Assembly (NCBI RefSeq): GCF_000003605.2
Contig: NW_003131854.1
Location: 460,824-508,188, forward strand
Length of the DNA stretch: 47,365 nt
Source of the DNA: Saccoglossus kowalevskii
Lineage: Eukaryota; Hemichordata; Enteropneusta; Harrimaniidae
Direction: 5' to 3'
In this document: positions 26,101 through 36,828 of the stretch, piece by piece
Numbering within the stretch: position 1 is the stretch's first letter
How the letters are laid out: each line of letters begins with the position of its first letter
The notes under the pieces: generated by a model
Told to the model about the DNA's origin: nothing
The model's input: the letters and a program-made list of their open reading frames with translations, nothing else
The model's database searches: none
Program-made: the position numbers and the translations under genes

Positions 26101-28128
26101 GTGAGTGATTTTACTATCATTAATTTATATGACATTAAAAGTCGATGTATGGCATGTCTTCATAAACGGCGAGGGCGCACCGGTCATAATAAAATGTCTG
26201 TACTCAAGACGCAGTGACAAACCTTGAATTAAAGTAATATTGTGTTTTCATTTACATCTCATTTCACGCAAGAGTAAACAAGGCTGCTCGTTGACATAGC
26301 GTGAATAAATTATTTTCTTAAGCATAATCTATTCTAGGTTACGTACCATTTGTAAACGCGAAGGTTTGGTAGGGGGATCACGTGAATTTTCTATACATCT
26401 GAAATGTATCTGGCTAAATATTCGAAAGGTTGGGTGACCCATTTTATTTTTATTTTAAAGCAATTGTTTTACTACGTTGGGTTTCAAAATATGGAAGATT
26501 ATTTTTGAACAACAAGCTAAGCCCCTAAACCCGTATCAAAAATTAAAAAAATAATACAAGTTTTCTCGAAAATGAGTTCGGTGACCATACTGTTTCTATG
26601 GAAATGTATCTATCAAACCTAATTTAAAAGCAACGAGATAATTATTCGTATGTTGAATAGAAATTGTTTCAAAATTGTATAATCAGTATATTAACAAGGT
26701 GAACATACTTTGAATAGGTTAATTTCGTTTTTTTATTCATTGTATTCATTGTTTTTTTTCTTGATCGAAAATTGGATTGAACATTAATGTTAGGAAAGCT
26801 CTGACTTAACTTATTGATCACATAACACGTCGTGCTTTATTCCTTGTATGCGTGCGTCGTTCTTTTTAAACAGTCACAATGTGTACAAAATTAATGATTC
26901 ACTATTCTTGCATCATTCCAATAAATATGAAAAATAACTATAAGAGGTAACATAACTAACTTTGACTATCGTTGGTAGCAATTGTGTTCGATATACACAC
27001 GAGATTATTATGTATCGCAAACTAAAAACGTGTTCTTAGCAACGCTTACAACAATTCGCTTGATGATCTAATGCACTTTGAATTATTAGTGCTCACTAAC
27101 AAATCAACGCGCATGCGCGTGTGCGTAGATCAACTTTATCAAACGAATGCTGAATGGTGTTAAATAATTGTACACGGTTCGCGTCAAATCAAAATTCAAT
27201 ATCAATAGATAATAATTATACCATACCAGTGAATCGGTGATATAAATACAATATTGTTATTCGACATATCTCTGTTTAAGTTCTACAAGCCATGTTTATT
27301 ATAGCACAATTCACTATTAATGATTTCTAAATTAAACGTGATTTTTACCCAAGAATATAAACGGCTGACTAAATCAGTACCGTTCAAGCGAGATTCGGCC
27401 GTCGAAAAGTTCACTGTGTCTGTGCAATTTAGGAGGCGTGGAGATGTATTACGACGGCATTAAATCTATCAAAGTTATATTTTACTCTCCTGGTCGATGT
27501 ATCTCGTGAAATTCTTGTTTAGGGGCTGAAGTCAGCTATACCCACGGTAAGTTATTGTTAAATGGGTCAACAGAGCAACAATCTTTGAATGTTACTCAAT
27601 CATTATGTCCACCCGGATACATTATATATTTTAGAGAAGAAAACAAATCCACAGACGCGGTCGAAATCATTTATACTGTGTTTGTGAGTTCTCTATACTG
27701 CTGCTGTTTCGCTTATATGGATCTGTGATAGAAAGTATATTTTGAAAAGGATTATGCGAAAACATGCCTATAATAATAAAACGAGGCCTCTCTATATAAA
27801 CAGAGTTGTTCAATATAACTCGTTTGTTATTAAAAACACACATTGAGTGGCGGTGCTTATTGAATGAAATAGGCTCAGTAGATGTCGATCAGCAAAGGTT
27901 GTCCTTCACATTCCCACACTTGTCGCAAACGGCGAGCTGTCCACTACGTCTTTTACACATGTATATGAACGTTGATTTTTCAATGATTTTCTATATTGAG
28001 TACGCCAATTAGAAAATGGTTGTATGGTACATTAAATTGTGCGAATTGAAAACAAACTATACCGATTTGTAGTGTTGTTGTTGCTTTTATTGTTGTTGTT
28101 TGGTCATACCAAGATGGGATGCACCCCC
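26101..28128. other. No gene recognised
   Basis: Contains an NRF1-like GCGCATGCGC word at about 27110 and a possible 24-nt microexon at 27523-27546 (see findings). Otherwise AT-rich and non-coding as far as can be seen. Confidence 0.5.
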
Positions 28129-28368
28129 CTACCCTGGGATATTACAGGAAGGATATCTCTTGAGGAATTCTTCATACATCACGGTGATTTTGTAATAAGA
28201 TCTATCAGATAATGTGGGTCTATATATCTTCATCATCACACGTTCTATATAAGTGGCAATTTCTTTCAACAACGCACGATGTGCATATTGTCGTGATGTG
28301 AAACGGGTACCATGGCAACACGGAGATTCGTTTTCCAAGCAGATATGCTGCCTAGCATATAAATCCAT
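28129..28368 (-). CDS. Candidate coding exon, unknown protein
   Basis: An 80-codon minus-strand open frame with coding-like composition, including RQYAHRALLKEIATYIERV and a charged C-terminal part (MYEEFLKRYPSCNIP). A possible acceptor (TTTATATGCTAG|G, about 28352) and a possible donor (CCCAG|GGTAGG or CCAGG|GTAGGG, about 28129) frame it. I do not recognise a family. No partner exons were found, and the gap begins about 600 bp away. It may be chance or a decayed gene. Confidence 0.25.
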   Translation of the reverse strand: MDLYARQHICLENESPCCHGTRFTSRQYAHRALLKEIATYIERVMMKIYRPTLSDRSYYKITVMYEEFLKRYPSCNIPG

Positions 28369-28974
28369 CAATTAAGTATTCAATGACTTGTGCCGGGGAT
28401 TGTATTAGAAGCTAATCATCATTTTAATCAGAAGCCAATCTAAGTTCCGGTCCACGCTGTATATGTGTTCACAATTTAGCAAAACTTGAAACCAGACTGA
28501 AATTTGAAGGATGAGTTATATCGTTATATGGATGGAAGACCAGATTCAAAGAATTCCCAACGGTACTTTCAAAGACAGCAGTGCACAGTTAGGAGATGTT
28601 GAAAAAAAAAGGAACGGCAGAACAAGTAAAAAGAAAGTTGAGACTTTTGCGGATAGAGTTTTAAAGCGATAGTTAACAACAACAATCTTAGTGGTGGAAA
28701 AGAAAGTCTTGCGATTCTTTCCTATGTTCTCAAAACTGTATGTGTCCACCAATTATTGTCTCGCCACTGTCGTAAAGGGTTCAAAACAAATCATATCCCA
28801 AATCCAATTGAACAGATAATTTGTGCTCATTCTTTCCACCATCCACGATTCAAATTAGTTGGCAGAACTCCATGACAATTTAAGACACCATTCCGATGAT
28901 GCATACTACGTCTTCGTCGAGATTTGCTACGTGAATACAGAAAAAAAAACGAAGAGAAAAAACGCGTTGATCAC

Positions 28975-29327
28975 NNNNNNNNNNNNNNNNNNNNNNNNNN
29001 NNNNNNNNNNNNNNNNNNNNNNNNNNNNNNNNNNNNNNNNNNNNNNNNNNNNNNNNNNNNNNNNNNNNNNNNNNNNNNNNNNNNNNNNNNNNNNNNNNNN
29101 NNNNNNNNNNNNNNNNNNNNNNNNNNNNNNNNNNNNNNNNNNNNNNNNNNNNNNNNNNNNNNNNNNNNNNNNNNNNNNNNNNNNNNNNNNNNNNNNNNNN
29201 NNNNNNNNNNNNNNNNNNNNNNNNNNNNNNNNNNNNNNNNNNNNNNNNNNNNNNNNNNNNNNNNNNNNNNNNNNNNNNNNNNNNNNNNNNNNNNNNNNNN
29301 NNNNNNNNNNNNNNNNNNNNNNNNNNN
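28975..29327. other. Assembly gap (353 Ns)
   Basis: Run of N. Frames read across it are meaningless. Confidence 1.
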
Positions 29328-29733
29328 TTCTGGTTTGTAGGTCCATGGTCTATGTGAAGATAATAAAATATACAGCCTATGTTTGTTTCAAGTGTAATGG
29401 AGTTCAAATTAACCAACATGTCAACGTTTGTGCAGTATGATACCACAAATGTAGGTCATCCGGTGACCCCTTCACTCATCAGGATCCATCAAATGTTATT
29501 CCGTAACGAGATCAATGCAGTGCCACGCGCTGTGTTAAAACACGGGTAATGGGAAGCGATGTTTATTAAATTGGTTGCCGTCTGCTCTATTGATGCCTCT
29601 ACCAGACATATCTGACTCGACTTTGCATATTGTAATTGACCTGTTCCGAGTGTCCTACTTCGTATAAGCAAATATGAGTATTATTTGGTTTTGATTATCG
29701 ATATTTTGTCGGTTTGTTTTGTGCTCGACATAG

Positions 29734-29921
29734 ATCCAATAATTCCCAACAACGCTGGCGTCAAAGTGAATTGCGCAACATGTAAATTCACTGGTCACAC
29801 TCTTCTAGCCCCTTCCCACTCCACTACAATCTCAAATGGTTTACCCCTAAGTGCTATAACGCCTGGTGATATTCGAAGTCAGCCAGCATCGGAAACTCAC
29901 TCATTTTATTCACACTTTAAG
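29734..29921 (+). CDS. Candidate internal exon, unknown protein
   Basis: A locally less AT-rich 188-nt block between a pyrimidine-rich acceptor (GTGCTCGACATAG|AT) and a TTTAAG|GTAATA donor is open in one frame: it includes PIIPNNAGVKVNCATCK, LLAPSHSTTISNGLPLS and SQPASETHSFYSHFK. The composition is coding-like, with no known domain. It sits 400 bp right of the gap. No neighbouring exon is identified. Confidence 0.22.
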
Positions 29922-30003
29922 GTAATACATAAATATATAAATAACTGTTTCGATATATTTCTGATGTAAAGGATTCTGATTGCGAATTTCATGGCTGGCT
30001 GTG

Positions 30004-30024
30004 TTTTTTTTTTTTTTTTTTTTT
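30004..30024. repeat. Poly(T) tract, 21 bases
   Basis: Uninterrupted T run; could be the poly(A) tail of a minus-strand retroposed sequence, but no flanking target duplication was recognised. Confidence 0.9.
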
Positions 30025-31509
30025 ACAAAATCTGTGTTGAGTGTTGTTGGTAAAAACGAAAGAGTCCACCGAGATGGTCACAAAGGACGATATACCGAAA
30101 ATGTTACATTTCTTAGTAAACAAAATGATACTATAATGTAGCAAAGACACAACAAGTAAAGATATTGCCAAAAATGTAAAATAGATAAAAAAAAATAGTT
30201 ATTTTAGTCGTTAAAAAAATGATTTATTTGCTTTGTTTGTGGCCTATGTGTTATATACAACCTTTAAATCTACTTCCATTGATAAGCTCTATGTAATAGA
30301 TGAATGACAGAATGGTAGGAAAAATAATATTTTTAGTTCTGTTGCTATGACAAAAGTTTTAGTTGACCTCAATTCATGCTATGATGTCATACTTTACCCA
30401 TAAACATTTGCCGGTGAACTAAGACAACATATATACTGGAAATAAAATGAAAATCCAGAGAATGCAAAGTGATTTAAACTTCTGTGAAATACTCTCCCTT
30501 GCATTTGTGAAATTCTTTCATCTCGGAGCACTTTAATGGATCTATTTTTCTATATTATCGACTCTAGGTGGCGCTGTTTGTTAAACTGCATGGAGTGATA
30601 GTTTTCACTATCAAGGAAAAAAACAAAAGAAATCACTACTAAATAATTATCGACTTTTACTTTAATATATGCCCAAAAGAGCCTGCAATAATTGATCATA
30701 AAGATAAATCTGGACGTTAAAACTCACTTCGAAAACTACAGAATAACTGTTCAAGCGGAGTCCGTCAGGTATCTATGGCAACACAGTTGTTAGACAACAT
30801 TTTAAAATTGACGTGTTAATCCAGTTTGTTTATACTAGAATTAAGCCATTGAATGTTACTATTATTTAAAAGAAATTAAATTTGCAAATAATAAATAGGG
30901 GTCGAGAAAGAAGGTATTAATATAGCGTCAAGGAGTGAACCAGGGACGGTATCTCATGCAGTAACATTTTCATTTCAGGACATGAGAGGCAATGAGGGCG
31001 CCCTCGGTGGCAGAACACAAGCAAATTGTTCATCTTTATGTGCACTAGCAGGCCTGGTGTACTAGTACCGGTATATAGTTAGTCAGACTTACCCAGGGTG
31101 CTCTCATCAACTGAAGTACACCACCAACAAAAGTAGTTGCTGTTATCTAAGGGGTTAACCAATAACAATTCTGCAGGGGCAGTTTTCCTTGACTTAGATT
31201 TGAGCTAGATATGTTTTTTTTGAATGATGTTGCTGCAAGTTTTTTTTCTTTCTTTTCCTATCATTTTCCCAGTTGGATATTTTCTTCAAAATCTATAATT
31301 GACAAACCCTAGTCTTTCACGTTCCACTGTCACGTGGCACTGTCTGGTGTTTGACTGGTAATAAACATGCTATATGTTTAAGGATACATTTCTTCTTTTA
31401 TAGTATTGATTTCAACTTTTCACAGAAGGGTCTCAAATTGCAATTGCACTTAAATATGACATGTTTCTAGAAGAATTTGCTTTTAGTTCGGTTCGAGAAA
31501 ATGTCAAAG

Positions 31510-31622
31510 AGCAGTGGTCGTCATGGCGTGTTGTGTTTGATATGGGTCCCATGCGACATATACCACACATGTAAAATTATGTGTAATGTACATATACTCG
31601 ATTTAACTCTCATTACGTCCCC
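31510..31622. mobile_element. Inverted-repeat element, copy 2 (CpG-decayed)
   Basis: GCAGTGGTCGTCATGGCGTG, TTGATATGGG and GCGACATATACCACACATGTAAAAT align with 12060-12128 with one single-base gap. Most differences are at CpG sites in copy 1. The right half is too diverged to define its end well. Confidence 0.6.
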
Positions 31623-34456
31623 AAAGAGCAGCATTATTTATACAAATAGAACAAGTACATAAATGACTTGTAAGATTAGAAGGGTAAAATTTAATAAAAA
31701 CACTAAAATCAGAAGACTTTAAAAAAAAAAGATCACGTACCATATGGTACATGTTAGCCATGGTTTTGCATCATTTTAGGGCTGGATAGGATCCAGTCAG
31801 TACATTGACATTGCCGTGTACACTGAAGCTTCACACACAGTAGTCAACAAATTTATGCTTGAAAATACAATCACAAAACCTAAGAAGACAGTGAAATTGG
31901 ACAATATAATACAACACATTTTTTTTTTAATTACAAAAAAAGATTACGACAAAAAGTATATATATATATACATATCTGTTCTATTTTTATAGAAGAACCT
32001 TCCCAAATAAAAAAAAATTCTAAAAAATTCTAAAAAGATTCTAAAAAAAAAAAATTCTAAAATTTAAAAATATAAGAGGTAGTCACTAAATCATGTACTT
32101 TCACACTCAAGCAAGAGAATAGACATGTTGGTGAACTGGCCTTGCACTGTGAGTGTTTTATTGTTTACACTCCAGTTTTTTTCTCAAATAAAAAAGTAAA
32201 AAAAAAAGAACTGCAGACCACACTTCTTTATATTTTTTAGTGGGAAAGCCATGTTTCCACATACAAAAATACATATAATATTTCTATTTAATTTATTTTA
32301 TTTAAAAAAAAAATATTTTAGAAGCATAACAATACAACGACTAGATTTGGTGTCACAGTTTGCTCCCAATTCATACTGGAATATTGCCAGCAATAATTAA
32401 TAAAGCTTGTTCAGAAAACCATTTATTCCCGACATCATATTCAATGGCTAGTTCTCAGGATCTACAACAGTAAATAAATAAACAGAAATCATTTTGATGC
32501 GTGGTTTTTAGATGACACTGCCATATCGCACAGATATTCAACACCACCATATCGAATTTGGATTTGGACCATACCATTTCAAGCTGCAGGGTGTCTAAAC
32601 AATGACTCAACAAACAATAAACACATCTTCCACCCACCACACAAATTTTAGCCACAATTGAACAACCAAGAAAGCAACAAATATCAGGCTGCATCTTGAA
32701 AACAACGAGATACCACATTACAATCAGTCATTACAAACATGAAATCCTCCACCCCTCCCAGTACACCCTACAGCATTAATGGTTCCTATACTCATTTGCA
32801 TCTATGTACAACAAGCTTAGCCAATAGATGCACCTGACTCATCAAACTTTTGACCAACCACTCATTCTAAATATTGTGGAGTGAGGGCGCTATTTACTAA
32901 TGAGAGGAATCTTTTAAACGAATTAAACAGATATATATATATATATATATCAGAAATATTGTTATAATATTAACAAAAGGTCATTTGTTTTCATTATATT
33001 ATTAATATCCTAATTGCTTTATTAGTAGTGCATTTGTTATGTAAATGACCAAAGCATGTATATGGTCATGGTATTGTTGGTTCTTTTAATAAGGCAAATG
33101 TGGTAGTACCTGATAGTACAAAACAAAATACAACCAAAAAGTATGTTATCGTTTCAAGGTTTTTGAAAACTGGGTCACAGTTTAGTTTTGAATCTATTGT
33201 AACAGTTGTCTTCCTCTTTCTTGCACAATATAAGTTCACAAAGTTCACATGTCTGATTTATGCACTGAACGGAAATATACATGTCAGGTCAAGGCCGTAT
33301 GTCTCTCAAAAGTCAAGAGATTACATAATTGATTCTATTAATTATGTTTCAAACACGATGTTAAGGTTATTTGTCAAAAGTGATCACATGGTCATTTGAT
33401 GAATATCGATACTGCCAGTGTATTTATTGCCTTGGACATTTTGTGTTTTTAGCCTCTGGTAACAGTCATTAAATTTGTATGTCGCTCGATACCTACGTTT
33501 GTGTTATGGTCATGTTATCTCGGCCTGTGCCGAAATTTTCAATCTTTCATGTTTGTAGAGGGATTACAACAGTTGTGTATACGCGTTAGACAGGACCCAC
33601 GTCGGCTATTGGAACCAAGTTTTTTTTTGGCATATGCCCCTCAGTCCCAACTGTTCACACATGTTTTGGCATGAGCTGACTCGACCTAACACTCTGCGCA
33701 TGACGAGATCTGTAATGTGAACACCACTAATGTGTTTTTCACAATTTTTTTTTCATATTTCCTAATCCATAAAGAATGAACCAAATTAAAAACTAGAAAC
33801 ATAACATGGCATATATTTATGACTGATCAATCATAAATTTATTAATGTGTTGTTTGCATATGGAAAATATAAATATCCCAACATTCTAACTTTAAGAGTT
33901 CATTTGTTGCCACATTCTGACTCAGTGTTACATGGTTTAAAAATTATGATTTTTTTTTTTGAATTTCAAGCATTATTATTTTTGAGTAAATTGTATCAGA
34001 ATATTGAGTTTGAGAAAAAGACAAACCAAATTGTTCTTAAATCTGTAATGATTTATACAACTCATATCATATACTTTCAATGTGGCTATAGGAATGTATA
34101 AAGTACCCTAAATTGCCTTAAAAAAATGATTGATTCATTGATCCATTTTTCAAATCATTAAATGTTGAATAATCACACTTGGCATCGATTCTTCATCTGA
34201 ATTAACATGTATAGAAGAGAAAAACAAAAGAGTTGTAAGTTTTTTCAACCACAACACTCAATGACAACAGGAACAAAAATATATTCAATATAAACAAACA
34301 CAACATAATAATAGTAATACAAGCGGGAAACCTCTGTGAATAAACCTAATACAATTGTAGCAGATTCATTCTAAATTACACACTATATACTTCAAATAAC
34401 ATGAAACAGATTTATGAAGATTGTAGCTAACACATTTCATATTGTGATTCACTGTT

Positions 34457-34623
34457 TTAAAGCGGGAGGGTCATCACCTGCGCATGTGCGGGAATTGAGT
34501 CCCAAGCGACGATAACAACACACGCTTAAAAACGCAAAGGCTCATGGGTATATGCTTGTTTGTAAACATTGACACGCCATGACCATCTGACGCATGCGCA
34601 GGTGACGACTCCCCCTGCTTTAA
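34457..34623. mobile_element. piggyBac-type MITE, copy 2 (full length)
   Basis: Same ends (TTAAAGCGGGAGG and CTGCTTTAA) and same interior (GGGAATTGAGTCCCAAGCG, AAAACGCAAAGGCTCATG, CTTGTTTGTAAACATTGAC) as copy 1, in the same orientation. Lies downstream of the Death-SEFIR gene. Confidence 0.85.
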
Positions 34624-36590
34624 GTTATAGAGAATAAAATGTTGCTCATTTTCCAATCCAGAATGGCTGTCAGCTGGGTTTATCCCTGTAAGAAAATCAC
34701 AAGTCATTGTTTTTATAGAAACAAGTTTGGGTACCAACCATTTTTAATTTTTTTTTTTTCATTTATTTGATGTAACTAGCAAAACATCAGCACAAAAAAT
34801 CTGAGAGATTCTTCAACTTGTCAACGTAAATATAGAAGATCTGCTACAGAAGACGGAAGGGGGTTGTTAACTTTTGAAGCATACAGTACAGTAAATTCTT
34901 TAACTGAATTAAAAAAAAAAAAGTCACTCAAAACATATTTTCTAAATTGTCTGACATGATAAATACAGATTTAAGTACTCATGCAAAAATTCTGCTTTTG
35001 AGTTTGTACCGATAGTTAAAACATTATATACAAAAAAAACAAAAGCCACTGTCATCATGCAATGCTAGTTCGAATGTGCGTAGAAATTTCGAATGAAATC
35101 TGATCTTCCACGATCAAGATTCTGAATGGCAGTATAGACATTGTTAACCCTAAAATGGCCACCATTCAGCCATCTTGAATTGTATTAAAAAATAAATGTA
35201 TGTGTATGTGACAAATTCAGCAACTTTGAATTTGATCTAAAAAGCAAAATGACATGCATGACGGTTCCGTCATATCCAAAATATGTAAAAGTGTCAATAA
35301 TTGGAATGATGACAACTTAGATCCGGTTCCATCATTTTCAAAGCTTGATTTTGGTTTAAAATAACTGTCACCTGTACACACCAGTGCTATACACTTGTTC
35401 AAGATGGAGTCACTTGTCAAAGTTTGACTGAATTCCGATATTTGTGATTGTTTTGAAGAATAAAACTCATAGCACAAGAAGAATATTTTCTTTCCTAACA
35501 TCAGGCAAATGATCACCTGTTGCTGCGTGCAAACAACCATACGCTTTTAATACATATACTAATCTACTAATATTGAACAAGCCACTGCATGATGACTGTG
35601 GAAATTAATTTTTCATAAATGCATGATTATTGTTTAAAATTAATCACATACATAAATACTGACCAAGAAATAAATGTAATATATCAAGTAAAAAGCTTAT
35701 AATACACATCCAAATTGTGCCTGAATTAACCTTTAACCTCATCCACATTTATACCCAGTGTTTGAAGCCATTGTGTGTCATGTGACGCATGACTGCTACA
35801 TTCATTCTTTTGATACATATACAAACAATGGTTGTGAAGTCTGTAGAACACATTCCTAAATAATGAATAGACGAGATTGACAATTTACAAACGTTTGCTT
35901 GGGATATTTGCGTTCACTTTTGACGCAAGTGTCTCAGTGCGTGGGTTAGATCAAGTTACATTACAAATACAAATAAGATATACAATATAATGCTTCTGAA
36001 GTAACAGTAAAGATACAAAAACACTTGATTTTAGGTTTTTATGTATGGCAATTTCACCAATACTGACTGTCAAATGTTTACTTCGCTACTACTTCGCTTA
36101 ATGTGAACATTTAGCAACAGTGTCGTCTTTCAAATTTGTTTTCATAGAATATATTGTATCGATATAAGATGCTGCTGTATCATAATAACCGATCGTGATC
36201 ATCACAATTATATATGTGTGTGTTAATCAACTGAATAGCCATGAGTAAACACGTGGGAGAATGAGACTTCTTTGTTCCACTGCTTGGTTAATCGTTGCAA
36301 GAGTATGGGAATTGAACCCTCAAACTCTCTCATCCGAGAAAAGGCACATTAATGGTCATCAGTGATATATTGAGATAAAGCATCTGTACCTCAGTAAAAT
36401 GGCAAAAACGAGAACCATTAAAAAGCCGTAAATGGCACACTGTGATTACATGTTAAATTCATCGCATACACACAAGTGATAGCAGTACAATTCGTGATAT
36501 AAGTACGGTACTGTAGCATCAATTACGGTAACGTCAATGGAATAAACTGTTTTTCAGGCATCAGCTCCACCCAACCACGCTGCCATTGAA
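34624..36590 (-). other. Region downstream of the Death-SEFIR stop codon; 3' UTR extent unknown
   Basis: AT-rich with several possible minus-strand poly(A) words (ATTAAA near 35545, AATAAA near 34762), none decisive. The minus-strand frame at 35217-35540 (107 codons) does not resemble a protein family. Confidence 0.4.
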
Positions 36591-36828
36591 CTACGAGTGT
36601 TGCAAAATCTGCGGTGCATTGCGGGGAGTCGATTGACGTGGACGACTATCAATGTGTGACATACGACGAAACAGTTCAGACCAGTCAATTGGCCAGTGGT
36701 AGATGAGAGTATTACGCATCCATATGGGGACATGCATATCAGTTGCTCCAGGCATGACAACGGGAATAAAACGTGCATATTTAGAGCGCCTTTCTCTGTG
36801 TTCTGTCATCATGAGAGACGCTATGTAC
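36591..36828 (-). CDS. Exon 6: SEFIR C-terminal half and stop codon
   Basis: The acceptor is CCATTTACAG|G; the first G completes an AGG (Arg459) codon. It encodes YIASLMMTEHRERR, RFIPVVMPGATD, HVPIWMRNTLIYHWP and DWSELFRRMS, all matching the C-terminal half of Act1-type SEFIR domains in order. A basic, Pro/Asn/Gln-containing tail follows, and TAG at 36593-36591. No poly(A) signal close to the stop could be assigned with confidence. A minus-strand AATAAA lies near 34762, immediately before an A-rich tract. Confidence 0.9.

Larger units (their letters stand above)
29922..34456. other. No gene recognised; low-complexity region
   Basis: Poly(T) at 30004, A- and T-runs and AAAATTCTA repeats at 31920-32060, A/T runs near 32290-32325, a TA run near 32940 and the CpG-decayed element at 31510. 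A somewhat less AT-rich patch lies at 30900-31200. Open frames at 32455-32718 and 33100-33399 lack support. Confidence 0.55.

Noticed and set aside
28859-29446. Long open frames across 28975-29327
   Set aside because: They are open only because the gap is N; the real flanks are short.
32455-32718. 87-codon minus frame rich in Cys
   Set aside because: Isolated, in a low-complexity region, with no domain or splice support.
35217-35540. 107-codon minus frame downstream of the adaptor gene
   Set aside because: Composition is not protein-like and no domain is recognisable; more likely 3' UTR or intergenic.
36303-36345. tRNA-like B box (minus strand GGTTCAATTCC)
   Set aside because: No A box, no cloverleaf and no CCA-side pairing; at most a degenerate tRNA-derived repeat.
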